DNA from: Acidobacteriota bacterium
Lineage (GTDB): Bacteria; Acidobacteriota; Terriglobia; Acidiferrales; UBA7541
Assembly: GCA_013287135.1 (NCBI GenBank)
Contig: JABDEK010000005.1
Span: 1-64,000 of the forward strand
Direction of reading: 5' to 3'
Length of the DNA stretch: 64,000 nucleotides
A model generated the notes under the pieces. The model had not been told where the DNA came from. It made no database searches and worked only from the letters and a program-made list of their open reading frames with translations. The number at the start of each line of letters is the position of its first letter. Position 1 is the stretch's first letter. The translations under genes were made by a program, and so were the position numbers. This document shows positions 1 through 9,321 of this stretch, in pieces.

Positions 1-2
1 GG

Positions 3-104
3 GCCCGCGATGCAGGCACACTTTCGCAGGAGGAGAGACAGAAAGTCCTTAAGGAACGCCAAAGGTTTTCCAAGTTATTTCCAAAGGGCAGAGTTTGCTG
101 TTAG
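3..104 (+). CDS. Possible 3' end of a truncated gene (charged helix)
   Basis: An open frame enters from the left edge in frame 3 and stops at a TAG at 102-104. The last 33 residues include EERQKVLKERQRFSKL, a charged amphipathic helix of the kind seen in DUF3106-like proteins that carry repeated EERxxxLxxRxRF segments. Only the tail is visible and no start lies inside the window, so this may be a chance frame. The flanking sequence would decide. Confidence 0.25.
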   Translation, partial: ARDAGTLSQEERQKVLKERQRFSKLFPKGRVCC

Positions 105-303
105 GAGCTCTTTGTCAGCTGGAAGAGGGCGTCTGCGAGCAAACGACGCCCATGCCGCCGGCGCCAACCATTGCTATGATTTGCAGAGCGGAAACCGCCT
201 TCTGTTCGACATGGGATGCGCCGTTCCGCCATTGCAACAAATCCAAACAGCGGACGCAGCAGACCTCGAATTTCTCGGCGTTTTTTTGAATTTTTAATCT
301 GAA
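105..303. other. Intergenic, no feature recognised
   Basis: No convincing gene is seen. The open frames here are short and low in similarity to anything recognisable. An AT-rich run near 280-297 lies just beyond the stop of the multicopper oxidase gene but forms no clear stem-loop. Confidence 0.4.
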
Positions 304-1899
304 TTATGTTGCTGCAATCACTTCGTATGGCCTCATCATTTCGTTGTCTTCGTGTTCCAGTATGTGGCAGTGCCAAACGTAGCGTCCCGCGTAACCTTCA
401 AAATGAACGATGATGCGCGTCACCATACCCGGCTGCGCGCGCACAGTGTCCTTCCACCCCGCTTCGGAAGCGTCTGGGGCAACGGGATCTCCCGTAAATC
501 TCAACCCCCGCTTACTCATGTATGAAGCCATGTCGAATCGCCTCCTATCCAGTATTTGAAATCGCACCAGATGAAGATGAATCGGATGGGAATCATCGGT
601 CGGGTTGACCAGCGTCCAAATCTCGGTCGTGTTCAGCACAGGCTTTTCGGTAACAGGCTGGTGCCAATAGGTCCCGTTCAAGAGCATGAGAACGGGCTCC
701 GCCACGCGATTTTGATATTCGTCGAGAGAAAGTAGCCGCGTCTTCACCGCTTGCGATTCCAGTATCTTCGGAACTGACCGCAAAGCCGCCGGCAGCGAAC
801 TCGTTTCGTTCGCCTTGTCAGCTGAAACTCGGAACTGCATGATCGCGAAGGCGTCACTCTTCAGAATCATCTTCTCGCCGCGATGCTCGCTGAAGTCCGC
901 AATCAAATCCAGGCGCTCGCCTGGCGCAATCATCAACGCTTTCAGCGAAACTGGCGAGGGCAATAGCCCCTGGTCCGTTCCTATCTGGTAAAAAGACGCT
1001 CCGTTCTCGAAGGACAAATGGTAGAAGCGCGCATTCGAACCGTTCAACACGCGAAACCGATATTTGCGCGCCGCTACCTCAAGGTACGGAGAAAGTTTTC
1101 CATTCACAAGAATCCCGTCGCCGAAAAGCTCAGGTACCCATGGCGCATTCGGCTTGTCCGACACGGGATAAAAAAGTTGGCCTTCCGGCGTAAACAGGCG
1201 ATCGGAAATCACGAGCGGAACCTCGAATTTACCCGCGGCCAGATTCAACGAATCCTCACCGCGGTCGCGAATCAAATACACACCAAACAGTCCCGCATAA
1301 ATATTCAGTCGGTTAATTCCCATCGCGTGGTCGTGGTACCACAACATGGCCGCATCCTGTTTATTGGGGTAGTGATGCACGACCGACTTCCCCGCAGCAA
1401 TCCAATCCTCCGGAAAACCGTCGCTGTCAGGCGCCACTTTTCCGCCGTGAAGATGCACCACGGTCCTCACTTCGGGCTGGTCTTTCCCTGCTCCACCGAG
1501 GTTGTGATCAATAGGTAGAAAATGTTTCTCGGGAAGCTCGTTCACCCACTCCACCATAATTTCCTGTCCGCTGCGAACATCAAACGTCGGCCCCGGGAAT
1601 CCCGCGCCAAAACCCCACATGCGCGTGGGCTTCAGGTCGCGATGGACTTTCATTTCAAAGGCGCGCATGGCCATCCGGTAGTACGGCACCTTTGCCGACA
1701 GATTCGCCGAGCTTCCTCCGTATTCAGATGGTTGCGCAGTTGGCGGGATCGGAAGAGGGTCGACGAACTTGGCCAAAGAACTCGTGTTGAGAGTTGCAGC
1801 CTCAACTTCCGGCGCTTGAGCGAACGCGGCCCGAGGGTTCATCAATAACGCTGTGGTGGCCAAACTCGAATGGTGTAGGAATTTACGTCGTGTGATCAC
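304..1899 (-). CDS. Tat-exported multicopper oxidase
   Basis: A multicopper oxidase of the CotA/bilirubin-oxidase type, which oxidises substrates such as phenols or metal ions and reduces O2 to water, probably in the periplasm. The copper motifs are visible: HLHGG near residue 149, WYHDHAMG near 187, HPIHLHL near the C-terminal region, and the type-1 signature HCHILEHEDNEMM close to the end. I place the start at GTG 1899, preceded by AGGAAG with a 5-nt spacer. This puts a twin-arginine signal (TRRKFL, hydrophobic stretch, AFAQA) at the very N-terminus. A longer ATG frame begins at 1965 but would bury the signal. The length of about 531 aa suits the family. The true substrate is unknown. Confidence 0.9.
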   Translation of the reverse strand: MITRRKFLHHSSLATTALLMNPRAAFAQAPEVEAATLNTSSLAKFVDPLPIPPTAQPSEYGGSSANLSAKVPYYRMAMRAFEMKVHRDLKPTRMWGFGAGFPGPTFDVRSGQEIMVEWVNELPEKHFLPIDHNLGGAGKDQPEVRTVVHLHGGKVAPDSDGFPEDWIAAGKSVVHHYPNKQDAAMLWYHDHAMGINRLNIYAGLFGVYLIRDRGEDSLNLAAGKFEVPLVISDRLFTPEGQLFYPVSDKPNAPWVPELFGDGILVNGKLSPYLEVAARKYRFRVLNGSNARFYHLSFENGASFYQIGTDQGLLPSPVSLKALMIAPGERLDLIADFSEHRGEKMILKSDAFAIMQFRVSADKANETSSLPAALRSVPKILESQAVKTRLLSLDEYQNRVAEPVLMLLNGTYWHQPVTEKPVLNTTEIWTLVNPTDDSHPIHLHLVRFQILDRRRFDMASYMSKRGLRFTGDPVAPDASEAGWKDTVRAQPGMVTRIIVHFEGYAGRYVWHCHILEHEDNEMMRPYEVIAAT

Positions 1900-2018
1900 G
1901 CAGCTTCCTGAAGTTGCGAAAGATAACACGTAAAGACAACCAAGGCACGTGCGGCGCATTGCCACACGTGCCTTGGTCGCTCGTCGTAGGAGAACGCTCT
2001 AATACATATTTCTCTACT

Positions 2019-3632
2019 TTACTTCGCGGACGGATATTCCACTTCCCCAGTCTTATCGTTCAGAATAAACAACTCATCGCTCGGTACCTGCTTGAAGTCG
2101 AACATCTGGCTGATCGAGTTTGCGATGCCGTCGAACGAACCCTGTCCGAGGCGCTCTCCGCCCAGCCAATTGTCCTCCATGAACCGAACGGTCGAACTCT
2201 GATCCGTCATGGTGTGATCAACGAAGTTGTGTCGCGCCCACGGCGAAATAACCAAATAAGGCAACCGCGGCCCATACCCGCAACGGCCTTGCGCGTGAAG
2301 TGTGTTCGGGTTGATGCCGGGCAGCGCGGTTACTCCGGTTCCACAAGCTCCCGGACCAGTCAACGCGTCGTCTGCCGTAGCCGAAGTGTTCACGATTTGC
2401 CCCAGTTGGTGATCGTACCAACCGTCGGAGTCGTCATAGTTGATAACCACGGCCGTACTTGACCATTCCGGTTGGCTTTGCAGGAAATTAATCACGTCCA
2501 CGATGAATTTCTGCTCATCCAGCGGGTCCGAGTAGCCTGCATGCCCGTCCTGATATCCGGGCGCCTTCAAGAAGCTTACCGCCGGAAAGTTACCGGCTTG
2601 CACTGCGGCGTAGAAATCCAGCGTGTCATACTGGTGATTTGCGCCATCCGTTTGTCCGATGGCAGCAATCGAACTAGGACGCACGTGTGTCGGGTTTGCA
2701 GTGGAAGGATAATACTGGAACGGTTGATGGTGTGGAATGTAATCGTTTTTGAGCATCCCGGTGATCGCCGAAGTTGTCTTTCGACCGCAGCCCGTGGTTC
2801 CATTTGGATTTACGATGCTGAGGTTAAAACCACCTTCAAAGAAACCCCAGGTCACGCCTGCCGTGTTCAGCAGGTTGCCGATATTCTGGCCGCCCATTTG
2901 AACCGTCTCGCCGGTTGTTGTGGAGCAAACATCTCCCACCGGATCGGCGTCGCTAATCAGCGTGAGCCCGCCGTTTCCGTCGCCCACAACTGAGCCTGTG
3001 CCGTTGTTATTTTCCGTCACTCCATTCGTCTGTCCGGAAACCAGATTCAGCGCTCCCGGTGTGGAAGGACCAAAGTTCGTATCGTAGGAGTTGTCGCTCA
3101 TGGCGTAGTGCTGTGCATAGTTCCACAGTGCCGTAACAGTATTTCCGTCGTAGTAGCCCATCACCAAGCCGGTGGTGTCCGCGATTGGCGGTGCGCCGGG
3201 AGGCGGGCCGGAGGTTCCGGTGTTGGCCGGGAACAGATCCATTAAGCCGCCATCGAAAGCCAATTGCTCCGGAGTGTAATCGTGATCCTGGTCGTTGGTC
3301 GCGGCTTGCGAACGATCTAAACGGAACGGGTTAGTTGCGCCAGCGCCGTTTGCCGGATTCAAGTTGGGATTGCTATTCAACAACGCGTTCGTGGACCCGT
3401 TGATTGTGGGTGTCCCCGCTGCCGCGTGAAACCCCGGCTCTCCCGATGGGTTGGCTGCCACCGGATAGGTTCCAAAATAATGGTCGAATGAAACGTTCTC
3501 TTGAAAAATAATGACGAGGTGCTTGATCGGCGTAGCGGTCTTCAGGCTCTTGGCGGGTGGCGGCGGTGCAGCGCCCAGCATCCCGGGGTTGAGCAACATC
3601 CCCGCAAGTAATGTGGCACAAACTCTGCGCAT
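2019..3632 (-). CDS. Exported phosphoesterase (acid phosphatase/phospholipase C family)
   Basis: Phosphoesterase family protein (PF04185 type) that hydrolyses phosphomonoesters or phospholipids outside the cytoplasm. The family hallmark ENVSFDHYFG follows shortly after the signal peptide, and further metal-site motifs appear later (SDNSYD; NYDDSDGWYDHQ; SPWARHNFVDH). The start at ATG 3632 has AGGA upstream and begins a signal peptide (MRRVCATLLAGMLL...GAA). A longer frame from 3770 adds 46 residues of no obvious quality. At about 537 aa the length is normal. It shares its strand and exported fate with the neighbouring oxidase, but the 119-bp gap means a common transcript is not certain. Confidence 0.88.
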   Translation of the reverse strand: MRRVCATLLAGMLLNPGMLGAAPPPPAKSLKTATPIKHLVIIFQENVSFDHYFGTYPVAANPSGEPGFHAAAGTPTINGSTNALLNSNPNLNPANGAGATNPFRLDRSQAATNDQDHDYTPEQLAFDGGLMDLFPANTGTSGPPPGAPPIADTTGLVMGYYDGNTVTALWNYAQHYAMSDNSYDTNFGPSTPGALNLVSGQTNGVTENNNGTGSVVGDGNGGLTLISDADPVGDVCSTTTGETVQMGGQNIGNLLNTAGVTWGFFEGGFNLSIVNPNGTTGCGRKTTSAITGMLKNDYIPHHQPFQYYPSTANPTHVRPSSIAAIGQTDGANHQYDTLDFYAAVQAGNFPAVSFLKAPGYQDGHAGYSDPLDEQKFIVDVINFLQSQPEWSSTAVVINYDDSDGWYDHQLGQIVNTSATADDALTGPGACGTGVTALPGINPNTLHAQGRCGYGPRLPYLVISPWARHNFVDHTMTDQSSTVRFMEDNWLGGERLGQGSFDGIANSISQMFDFKQVPSDELFILNDKTGEVEYPSAK

Positions 3633-3880
3633 ATTTTCAAATCCTACATTTGGCTTCGTGACCTGTCGGAGGCCCCGGATAGCCTCCACGCACGAAGCGC
3701 AGGAAGCGTAGAAGCGCAAGGTTACGGCACAGTTAATCGGCCGTTTCGTCGGCGTGAACTTCTGTAACATTTCAGTCTGTTGGAAAGTAATAGGGAAACA
3801 GATAGTGGCGGTTATCAGGATGTGGTTACTTAAAGATAAAACGGCAACGCACGGAATGCCGTATGGACTTCGTCTTCGGA

Positions 3881-4717
3881 TTATTCCTTCTTTTCCGACA
3901 TGGTGAAGTTTACTTCGCTGGACTGCCCGGGCTTTACGTCCACCTTTTTAGCCCAAGTTGACGGCGCGCTGTAAATCGGTCGCTTTACTTCGGTTTGTGC
4001 CCCGACGTCCAGCACTTTAGCTTCGGAAAGAATTTGCCAGCCTTCGTGCCAGGCCACAATTTCGTAATCTCCTGGCGGAACGTCCGTGAGCTTGAAGAAT
4101 CCGTGTTCGTCGGTGACGGCATAGTACGGATGTTTCACCACGATTACGTTTGCGTTCATCCACACGTGGCCGGCGTTGCATTTTAATTCCACCACGCCAT
4201 TGCGCGGCAGCGATATCGGGATGTAGTGGTTTTGAAACGGAAACGGAATGTTGTTGGAAGCTGCGCCGGTCATCTGCACCGTGTGCAACACGGGATCGCT
4301 GTTCTTGATCTGCAATTTTCCGCCCTGCGGCACCAGCATGATGTGCGGAACGTAGCGGCAGGTTTTCTGATCGAGGTGGTCGCGAGCGTCGGGCAGATCC
4401 ATAGCCTTGCCCTTGGTGACGTCTCTTAGAAACACGACTGTATTCGCCACGCCGCCGTCGGAATCAATTTCTAAGCGTTCAAGGTCGCGAACTTTCAGAG
4501 AATCCGGGTCGCAGAGTTCAGCATTTTTCGTGACGGGCAGTTTCGGAATCTTGGGAATGGGGCCGGTCCATTTTACGATGCCGGTGATGGTGCCGCCGTT
4601 TTCAACGGTAACCGCGGTGTAGTCGCTCTGGGCTTGCGCTTTTCCCGCGTGGCAGAAGGTCAACAGAAGAAGCGCGCTTGCGTATTTAATGAATCGAAAC
4701 TTTTTCACAATTCTCAT
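3881..4717 (-). CDS. Exported cupredoxin-like protein with carboxypeptidase-regulatory domain
   Basis: A signal peptide (hydrophobic residues about 10-25, cut after QAQ) is followed by a plastocyanin-like region and then a carboxypeptidase regulatory-like beta-sandwich (ITDV-type turn in LTDVPPGDYEIVAWHEGW). Possible copper ligands are seen in the order His (VLHTVQM), Cys (LKCNAGH), His and Met (GHVWM). The arrangement is common among acidobacterial exported proteins. It may act as an electron shuttle between the nearby multicopper oxidase and cytochrome c, but that is inference from position and fold only. No enzymatic residues are evident. Confidence 0.7.
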   Translation of the reverse strand: MRIVKKFRFIKYASALLLLTFCHAGKAQAQSDYTAVTVENGGTITGIVKWTGPIPKIPKLPVTKNAELCDPDSLKVRDLERLEIDSDGGVANTVVFLRDVTKGKAMDLPDARDHLDQKTCRYVPHIMLVPQGGKLQIKNSDPVLHTVQMTGAASNNIPFPFQNHYIPISLPRNGVVELKCNAGHVWMNANVIVVKHPYYAVTDEHGFFKLTDVPPGDYEIVAWHEGWQILSEAKVLDVGAQTEVKRPIYSAPSTWAKKVDVKPGQSSEVNFTMSEKKE

Positions 4718-5037
4718 ATCAACCTCGCAGAGGACTTGTGCACGACTATCCCCGGGAACTATCCCACCGGCAAAAATTTCCTATCGAATACGGGAGCCGA
4801 CTTAACTTTTTTGAGGTCCGGCGCTTGCCTGGGCCTTCGACTTGAGGTTTTCGTCCTGCAAAATTCGGATCTGGTATGGCGCCTATAGGTATGGACGACG
4901 CACTCAAGCTTGCGCCAAGAACCTCCCCACGCTAAACGATACCCTCTTCAGAAAAGGACGGACGAACTCGTTGCGGGCGCTTTGTCTTATCGGTATATGA
5001 TTCTTTGGATTCGGCCGGAAGTTCAAGAAACGGAGTT
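4718..5037. other. Intergenic, no feature recognised
   Basis: About 320 bp between the cupredoxin-like gene and the cytochrome c gene, both on the minus strand. It should hold the promoter of the former. I see no convincing promoter pair, stem-loop or conserved small gene. Confidence 0.4.
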
Positions 5038-5502
5038 TCAGTGCGTGGTCGTGGGCACGGATCTTAGGTAAGCGATGATGTCCATGGCATCCTGATGATT
5101 TAAATGGTAGATATGCATCGGCGGACGGATGATCTCACCGTTCGGCCCCTGTCCCTTCTCCAGAATCTTCTCGCCGTCTTTGTCTGTGTAAGCAGCAAAG
5201 CCCGCCAGGGCTGGCGCCTGTTGCGCCCAGTTTTGGTCCGGGTGCACTGGAACGATCCACACCGGCGCGCCTTGTAACGCTCGAGAATTGTCCAGGTTGC
5301 CGCGCGCGTCGCGAGGTGTATGGCATTCCGTACAGCGCGCAACTTCTTCCGTTAAATATTTCCCCCGCTTGAGCCGAGTTTGATTTGGCGTTGTGCTAGC
5401 TGCGGCAGACTGCTTAGGAGTTTGCGTTGCTCGGGTTGAGGCGATCACTGCTCCCGCAAACAAAATAAATGCGATGAGGCACAAACTAGAAGGAGTTCTC
5501 AT
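5038..5502 (-). CDS. Exported small cytochrome c
   Basis: A 154-aa c-type cytochrome. An N-terminal signal peptide (MRTPSSLCLIAFILFAGAVIAS) is followed by a single haem-binding CTECH motif near residue 57 and a C-terminal helix (MDIIAYLRSVP) typical of soluble cytochrome c folds. The axial Met is probably among the PPMHIYH or DAMDII methionines. It would carry electrons in the periplasm and lies on the same strand as the multicopper oxidase group. The partner is not identified. Confidence 0.85.
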   Translation of the reverse strand: MRTPSSLCLIAFILFAGAVIASTRATQTPKQSAAASTTPNQTRLKRGKYLTEEVARCTECHTPRDARGNLDNSRALQGAPVWIVPVHPDQNWAQQAPALAGFAAYTDKDGEKILEKGQGPNGEIIRPPMHIYHLNHQDAMDIIAYLRSVPTTTH

Positions 5503-5650
5503 TTGATTTTAGTAGCACTTTTTGCGGGACGCGTCCAGCAAATCATTCGCATGCACGCAAACCGGCGACGCAGGTTCAGGGCGTCTTACGTATCCAAATG
5601 CGTGTAAAATGCCAGCGCTTATTTGTCGTCACTTGCACGGAAGGAGATTT

Positions 5651-6967
5651 GTGCGGAAGCAAATAATCTACCTCGCAAGCGTGTCTTTGCTTTTTGCAAC
5701 CGGGGCGTTTGGGCAAAGCGTTGCGGCGCCGGGCGCCTCGACCCAAGTGGTGGCGATCAAAGCCGGGCGGCTGATTGATGTGGAAGGAGGGAAAGAGCTC
5801 AGCAATCAGGTGATCTTGATCCGCGGGAATCGCATCGATGCGGTCGGCGCGCAGTTGAATATTCCGGCGGATGCGAAAGTGATCGATTTATCCGGGATGA
5901 CCGTGCTGCCCGGCCTGATTGATTGCCACACTCATCTAGCCGACGGAGCTCGTGACGGTGGAGATCCGCTTACTTATCTTAAGAAAACTGTGGCTGAAGT
6001 GGCGCTTGAGTCCGTGCCCAATGCGCGCCTCACGCTGGAATCCGGATTTACCACGGTTCGCGATGTGGGCGTCTATCGCGCGCTGGGCGATGTCGCGCTG
6101 CGCGACGCGATCGCTCGCGACGATATTCCAGGGCCGCGCATGTATGTCGCTGGCGCGTACGTAACAATTTCCGGAGGCGCGGGATCGCTAAGTGGATTTG
6201 CGCCGGATATCGTGTTGCCGTGGGATTTGCATTACGGTGAAGCGAATAGTCCGTGGGAAGTTCGCGCCGTAATTCGGAAGCTGACGAATGATGGCGTGGA
6301 CCACATCAAGATCCTTTCGTCCGGCGCGGTGCTGGCGCACGGCAGCAATCCCCATTCGCAGGAATTTACGCTCGAAGAATTGAAAGCGGCGGTTGAGGAA
6401 GCCAGTCACTTCGGCCTTCGTGTAGAAGCGCATGCACATGCGGCGCAAGCAATAAAAAACGCGATTCTCGCCGGAGTGGCTTCCGTGGAGCACGCCACCA
6501 TGATCGACGACGAAGGTATCGCGTTAGCCAAAGCGCATGGAACTTACCTCGACATGGATATTTACGATGAACAATGCATCGAGGAGGACGCCGCGCACTC
6601 GAATATTCCGTTGGAGTTTGTGCAGCACGATGTGCACCTTGGGCAAATCCAGCGTGACAACTTTCGAAAGGCTGTGCAGGCCGGTGTCAAACTGTCCTTC
6701 GGCACCGATGCGGGCGTGTGCCCCTACGATGTCGCGGCGAAGCAATTTGCGTTCATGGTGAAATACGGGATGAGTCCGCTGCAAGCAATTCAAGCGGCGA
6801 CGACCTCCGCAGCCGATTTGCTGGAGCATAGCGATATCATCGGCTCCCTTCGCCCTGGAAAGTATGCGGACATCATCGCCGTGTCGGGCGTCCCGCTGCA
6901 AGACGTGCGCGTGCTCGAAACTGTCAGCTTTGTGATGAAAGAAGGCAAGATTTACAAACAGAAGTGA
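5651..6967 (+). CDS. Exported amidohydrolase family protein
   Basis: Metal-dependent amidohydrolase resembling imidazolonepropionase-like and Xaa-Pro-dipeptidase-like enzymes of the superfamily. Metal ligands are visible in DCHTHLAD (HxH), VEAHAHA, SVEHATMID and GTDAGV, and the C-terminal composite-domain return (LRPGKYADIIAV) is present. The start GTG 5651 has AAGGAG four bases upstream and begins a signal peptide ending in GAFGQ. The longer frame from 5522 adds non-signal sequence. The mature protein would act in the periplasm. The substrate is unknown; peptides or cyclic amides are the usual guesses for such exported members. Confidence 0.88.
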   Translation: MRKQIIYLASVSLLFATGAFGQSVAAPGASTQVVAIKAGRLIDVEGGKELSNQVILIRGNRIDAVGAQLNIPADAKVIDLSGMTVLPGLIDCHTHLADGARDGGDPLTYLKKTVAEVALESVPNARLTLESGFTTVRDVGVYRALGDVALRDAIARDDIPGPRMYVAGAYVTISGGAGSLSGFAPDIVLPWDLHYGEANSPWEVRAVIRKLTNDGVDHIKILSSGAVLAHGSNPHSQEFTLEELKAAVEEASHFGLRVEAHAHAAQAIKNAILAGVASVEHATMIDDEGIALAKAHGTYLDMDIYDEQCIEEDAAHSNIPLEFVQHDVHLGQIQRDNFRKAVQAGVKLSFGTDAGVCPYDVAAKQFAFMVKYGMSPLQAIQAATTSAADLLEHSDIIGSLRPGKYADIIAVSGVPLQDVRVLETVSFVMKEGKIYKQK

Positions 6968-7012
6968 GACGATTCCAGAAGCGTGATCTGAATTACAGCC
7001 CGCGCGCAGAAA

Positions 7013-7681
7013 CTACGAAGGCAATGCGGCAAGAGCTTTGCTGATGCGGTCGCCGAAGGAAGTCGCAAACACCGCCTGCCGCTCCGGATCCCCGAGATAC
7101 GGATCAACAAACGGCCCGCCTTTGTCCAACACCAACCGGTCTCCCCAACCAACCAGCCCAAAAAGGCGAATCAGTTCCTGCGTAGCTTGTGAAATCGGTA
7201 CGATGTAGGCAGGCTGCAGGAAATATTGCACGCGCTTTACAATCGTGGGCGCCAGTTTCCGCAACGCGTTATGCAATTCCGCGCGGTTCTCAATGGGACA
7301 TTCCACCGCATAACTTGCAAAAAATCCGTGCTTGCGGAATTCATTCAGGCACAGGACTTCGTCAATCTTGGTGATGGCGTTTCCCATCGTTTTCACCAGC
7401 TCGTCGAAATACATGCGGGCCGCCACCGAACGCACCGTTCGGTCCTTCGTAGCGCGATAAAAATAATCGTTTTCCGATCCGCGTGGTGCGGAATCAAGCA
7501 CAAGAACCTTAATCTGAGTGGGACGAAAGCGCGCGGCGAGATCGAGCCGCTCCTTTCGGGCCTGAACGTGCGCCTCATCGACGCGCGCCCCGCATCCTTC
7601 GCAAATTGGCACGCTTTTTTTGCCCTTTGCCAGGCAGTTACCAGGCCGCCCTCGGCGGCAAGAGAATGCCACGCGCATCAC
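7013..7681 (-). CDS. Hypothetical protein, possibly uracil-DNA-glycosylase-superfamily-like
   Basis: A 222-aa protein with a CEGC pair near residue 28, followed by a segment (FRPTQIKVLVLDSAPRGSENDYFY) laid out like the VAESPP motif region of an uncharacterised UDG-superfamily group. A later LAPTIVKRVQYFLQPAYIVPISQAT stretch resembles the strand that ends the core of that fold. This is pattern memory, not an alignment, so function is not assigned. It is the last member of the minus-strand set headed by the M16 peptidases, 42 bp after the DUF983 gene. The exact start is uncertain; the first 20 residues are poor. Confidence 0.6.
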   Translation of the reverse strand: MMRVAFSCRRGRPGNCLAKGKKSVPICEGCGARVDEAHVQARKERLDLAARFRPTQIKVLVLDSAPRGSENDYFYRATKDRTVRSVAARMYFDELVKTMGNAITKIDEVLCLNEFRKHGFFASYAVECPIENRAELHNALRKLAPTIVKRVQYFLQPAYIVPISQATQELIRLFGLVGWGDRLVLDKGGPFVDPYLGDPERQAVFATSFGDRISKALAALPS

Positions 7682-7723
7682 GTGAGCGCAAGCTGAGCTC
7701 GTTCCGGCCTGCCGAATCGTACA

Positions 7724-8119
7724 TTAGCGCTCAGGGTCTATGAACCGATCTATATAAATCCACAACACCCGGCCCAGCCGGGTAACCGCAGGAACCGCTG
7801 GGAGAAACAATAAAATAGCCACGACACAGAGCTTCTCGAAGGACCAGTGTGTGAACGTCCATAGGATCGCGCCAATCACTGTCGTGGTGAGCATCGCTAA
7901 GGCATAATCAATGATCATGGCGCCAAGAAAATAGCCTTCTTCGCGTTCAAACCAGAGATGACAGACCGCGCATTCGTCATTCATCTTCGGCAAGCTGGAA
8001 AAAATGGAGGTCGGATAAATTTTGCCAGTGCGGCAGCGAGGGCAAAGGTGGCGTAAAATGCCTTGAAACGGGGAGATTTTGACGCGATCGGCCATGTCAA
8101 ATCCCGCCTGGAACACCAT
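7724..8119 (-). CDS. DUF983 family membrane protein
   Basis: Small integral membrane protein of the DUF983 family. It has the family's two zinc-ribbon-like pairs (CPRCRTGKIY and CAVCHLWF), the conserved FEREEGYFLGAMIIDY segment, and two hydrophobic helices (about residues 66-85 and 90-110). Molecular role unknown; the domain is common in Bacteroidetes, Alphaproteobacteria and Acidobacteria. It begins 6 bp after the serine hydrolase gene, implying cotranscription. A second ATG at 8095 is an equally plausible start. Confidence 0.8.
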   Translation of the reverse strand: MVFQAGFDMADRVKISPFQGILRHLCPRCRTGKIYPTSIFSSLPKMNDECAVCHLWFEREEGYFLGAMIIDYALAMLTTTVIGAILWTFTHWSFEKLCVVAILLFLPAVPAVTRLGRVLWIYIDRFIDPER

Positions 8120-8125
8120 GTCTTT

Positions 8126-9301
8126 TCAGCGCACTTTTTCCGCGGCAGGCCTCAGAGATGGATTGTAAAGAGCGGCTACCTCGTGCGCAATTTTATCCGG
8201 GTGCGAATGCTCGGAATCCAGATTGGTCAGCACAATGACGGTGAATCGGTCGTCCACATAGCGCGAGAGCTGCGTAGTAAAACCTTGCCACGCGCCACCG
8301 TGCTCGATCAGCCGGTGGCCATTTACTTCCGTCACCTCCCACCCAAATCCATACGGAGCAGTTTTCCCATCGTTCAAACGCACCGCTGACCACATCTGGT
8401 ACAGACTCCCCTTCTTCAGCAGCGTATCGGTGTAAAGCGCAGAGTCCCACTTCGCCATATCCAGAACGTTGGTATAAAGCGCGCCGTCCGCCGTGGTGTT
8501 GAGCATCGGCGAAACCCACTCCTGGTTTTTGATTTCGCCATTCACCAGTCGATAGCCCGCAGCACGATTCGGAATGATGTCGGCTTCGCTGATGATTCGC
8601 GTCGAGGTCATCCCCAGTGGCCGAAAAATCCGTTCCTGCAGCGCGTCGCCATAAAACTGTCCAGTCACCTTATGAATCAGAATCCCAAGTATGACGTAAC
8701 CGCTGTTGCTGTAGTTCCATTTCGATCCCGGCGGAAACTCCAGCGGCAATCCGCTGAACTTCGTAAAAAGTTCGTCTTCCGTGTAATCGCTGCGCAGATT
8801 GATGAACGCTGCGCCCTTCTTAGTCAGCGAATCCGATTCGTAATCGGGGATGCCTGAAGTGTGCGTTAGAAGATTCCGCACGGTGATGTTGTTCCAACTC
8901 GCCGGAGAGCCAGGAAGATATTTCCCAACAGGATCGTCGAGATGGATTTTCCCATCCTCAACCAGCATCATCACAGCGGTTGCCGTGAACTGTTTCCCCA
9001 CCGACCCCGTCTGAAATATCGTCTCCGGCTTCACGGCGACATCAAGCTCGATATTCGCTAGTCCGTATCCCTTGGCCTTGACGATCTTCCCGTCGCCAAC
9101 AATAGCAAGCGCAAGCCCGGGAATTTTCTCCGCGCGCATCTCCCCGTCTACATAAGCATCGATTCTTGCAGAAATCCCGTCGTCGGAGGAACCGGAATTT
9201 TGCGCTCGAACAGCAAACGGCGCCGCGATCGCAACGCCGATCAGAATAAACATCGCGAATCGAGCACACACCACCATTCTAATTCCGCATAATTGCTTCA
9301 A
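8126..9301 (-). CDS. Exported serine hydrolase, beta-lactamase class C family
   Basis: Penicillin-binding-protein/class C beta-lactamase fold. The catalytic SxxK is SVGK ([11 protein letters not shown]), the second motif is YSN (WNYSNSGY), and the third is HGG ([10 protein letters not shown]). An N-terminal signal peptide ends near AVRAQ. The start is TTG 9301, supported by GAGGAG four bases upstream; an ATG occurs eight codons later. Such enzymes are mostly esterases or D-amino-acid peptidases rather than drug-resistance enzymes. It lies 20 bp after the M16 peptidase pair in the same transcript, suggesting a role in extracellular peptide or cell-wall turnover. Confidence 0.9.
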   Translation of the reverse strand: MKQLCGIRMVVCARFAMFILIGVAIAAPFAVRAQNSGSSDDGISARIDAYVDGEMRAEKIPGLALAIVGDGKIVKAKGYGLANIELDVAVKPETIFQTGSVGKQFTATAVMMLVEDGKIHLDDPVGKYLPGSPASWNNITVRNLLTHTSGIPDYESDSLTKKGAAFINLRSDYTEDELFTKFSGLPLEFPPGSKWNYSNSGYVILGILIHKVTGQFYGDALQERIFRPLGMTSTRIISEADIIPNRAAGYRLVNGEIKNQEWVSPMLNTTADGALYTNVLDMAKWDSALYTDTLLKKGSLYQMWSAVRLNDGKTAPYGFGWEVTEVNGHRLIEHGGAWQGFTTQLSRYVDDRFTVIVLTNLDSEHSHPDKIAHEVAALYNPSLRPAAEKVR

Positions 9302-9321
9302 TTTGCTCCTCGCGTACCGAG

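Noticed and set aside
10-297. 95-residue open frame at the left edge
   Set aside because: Arg-rich, no ribosome site, no recognisable family; the frame-3 tail is a slightly better candidate.
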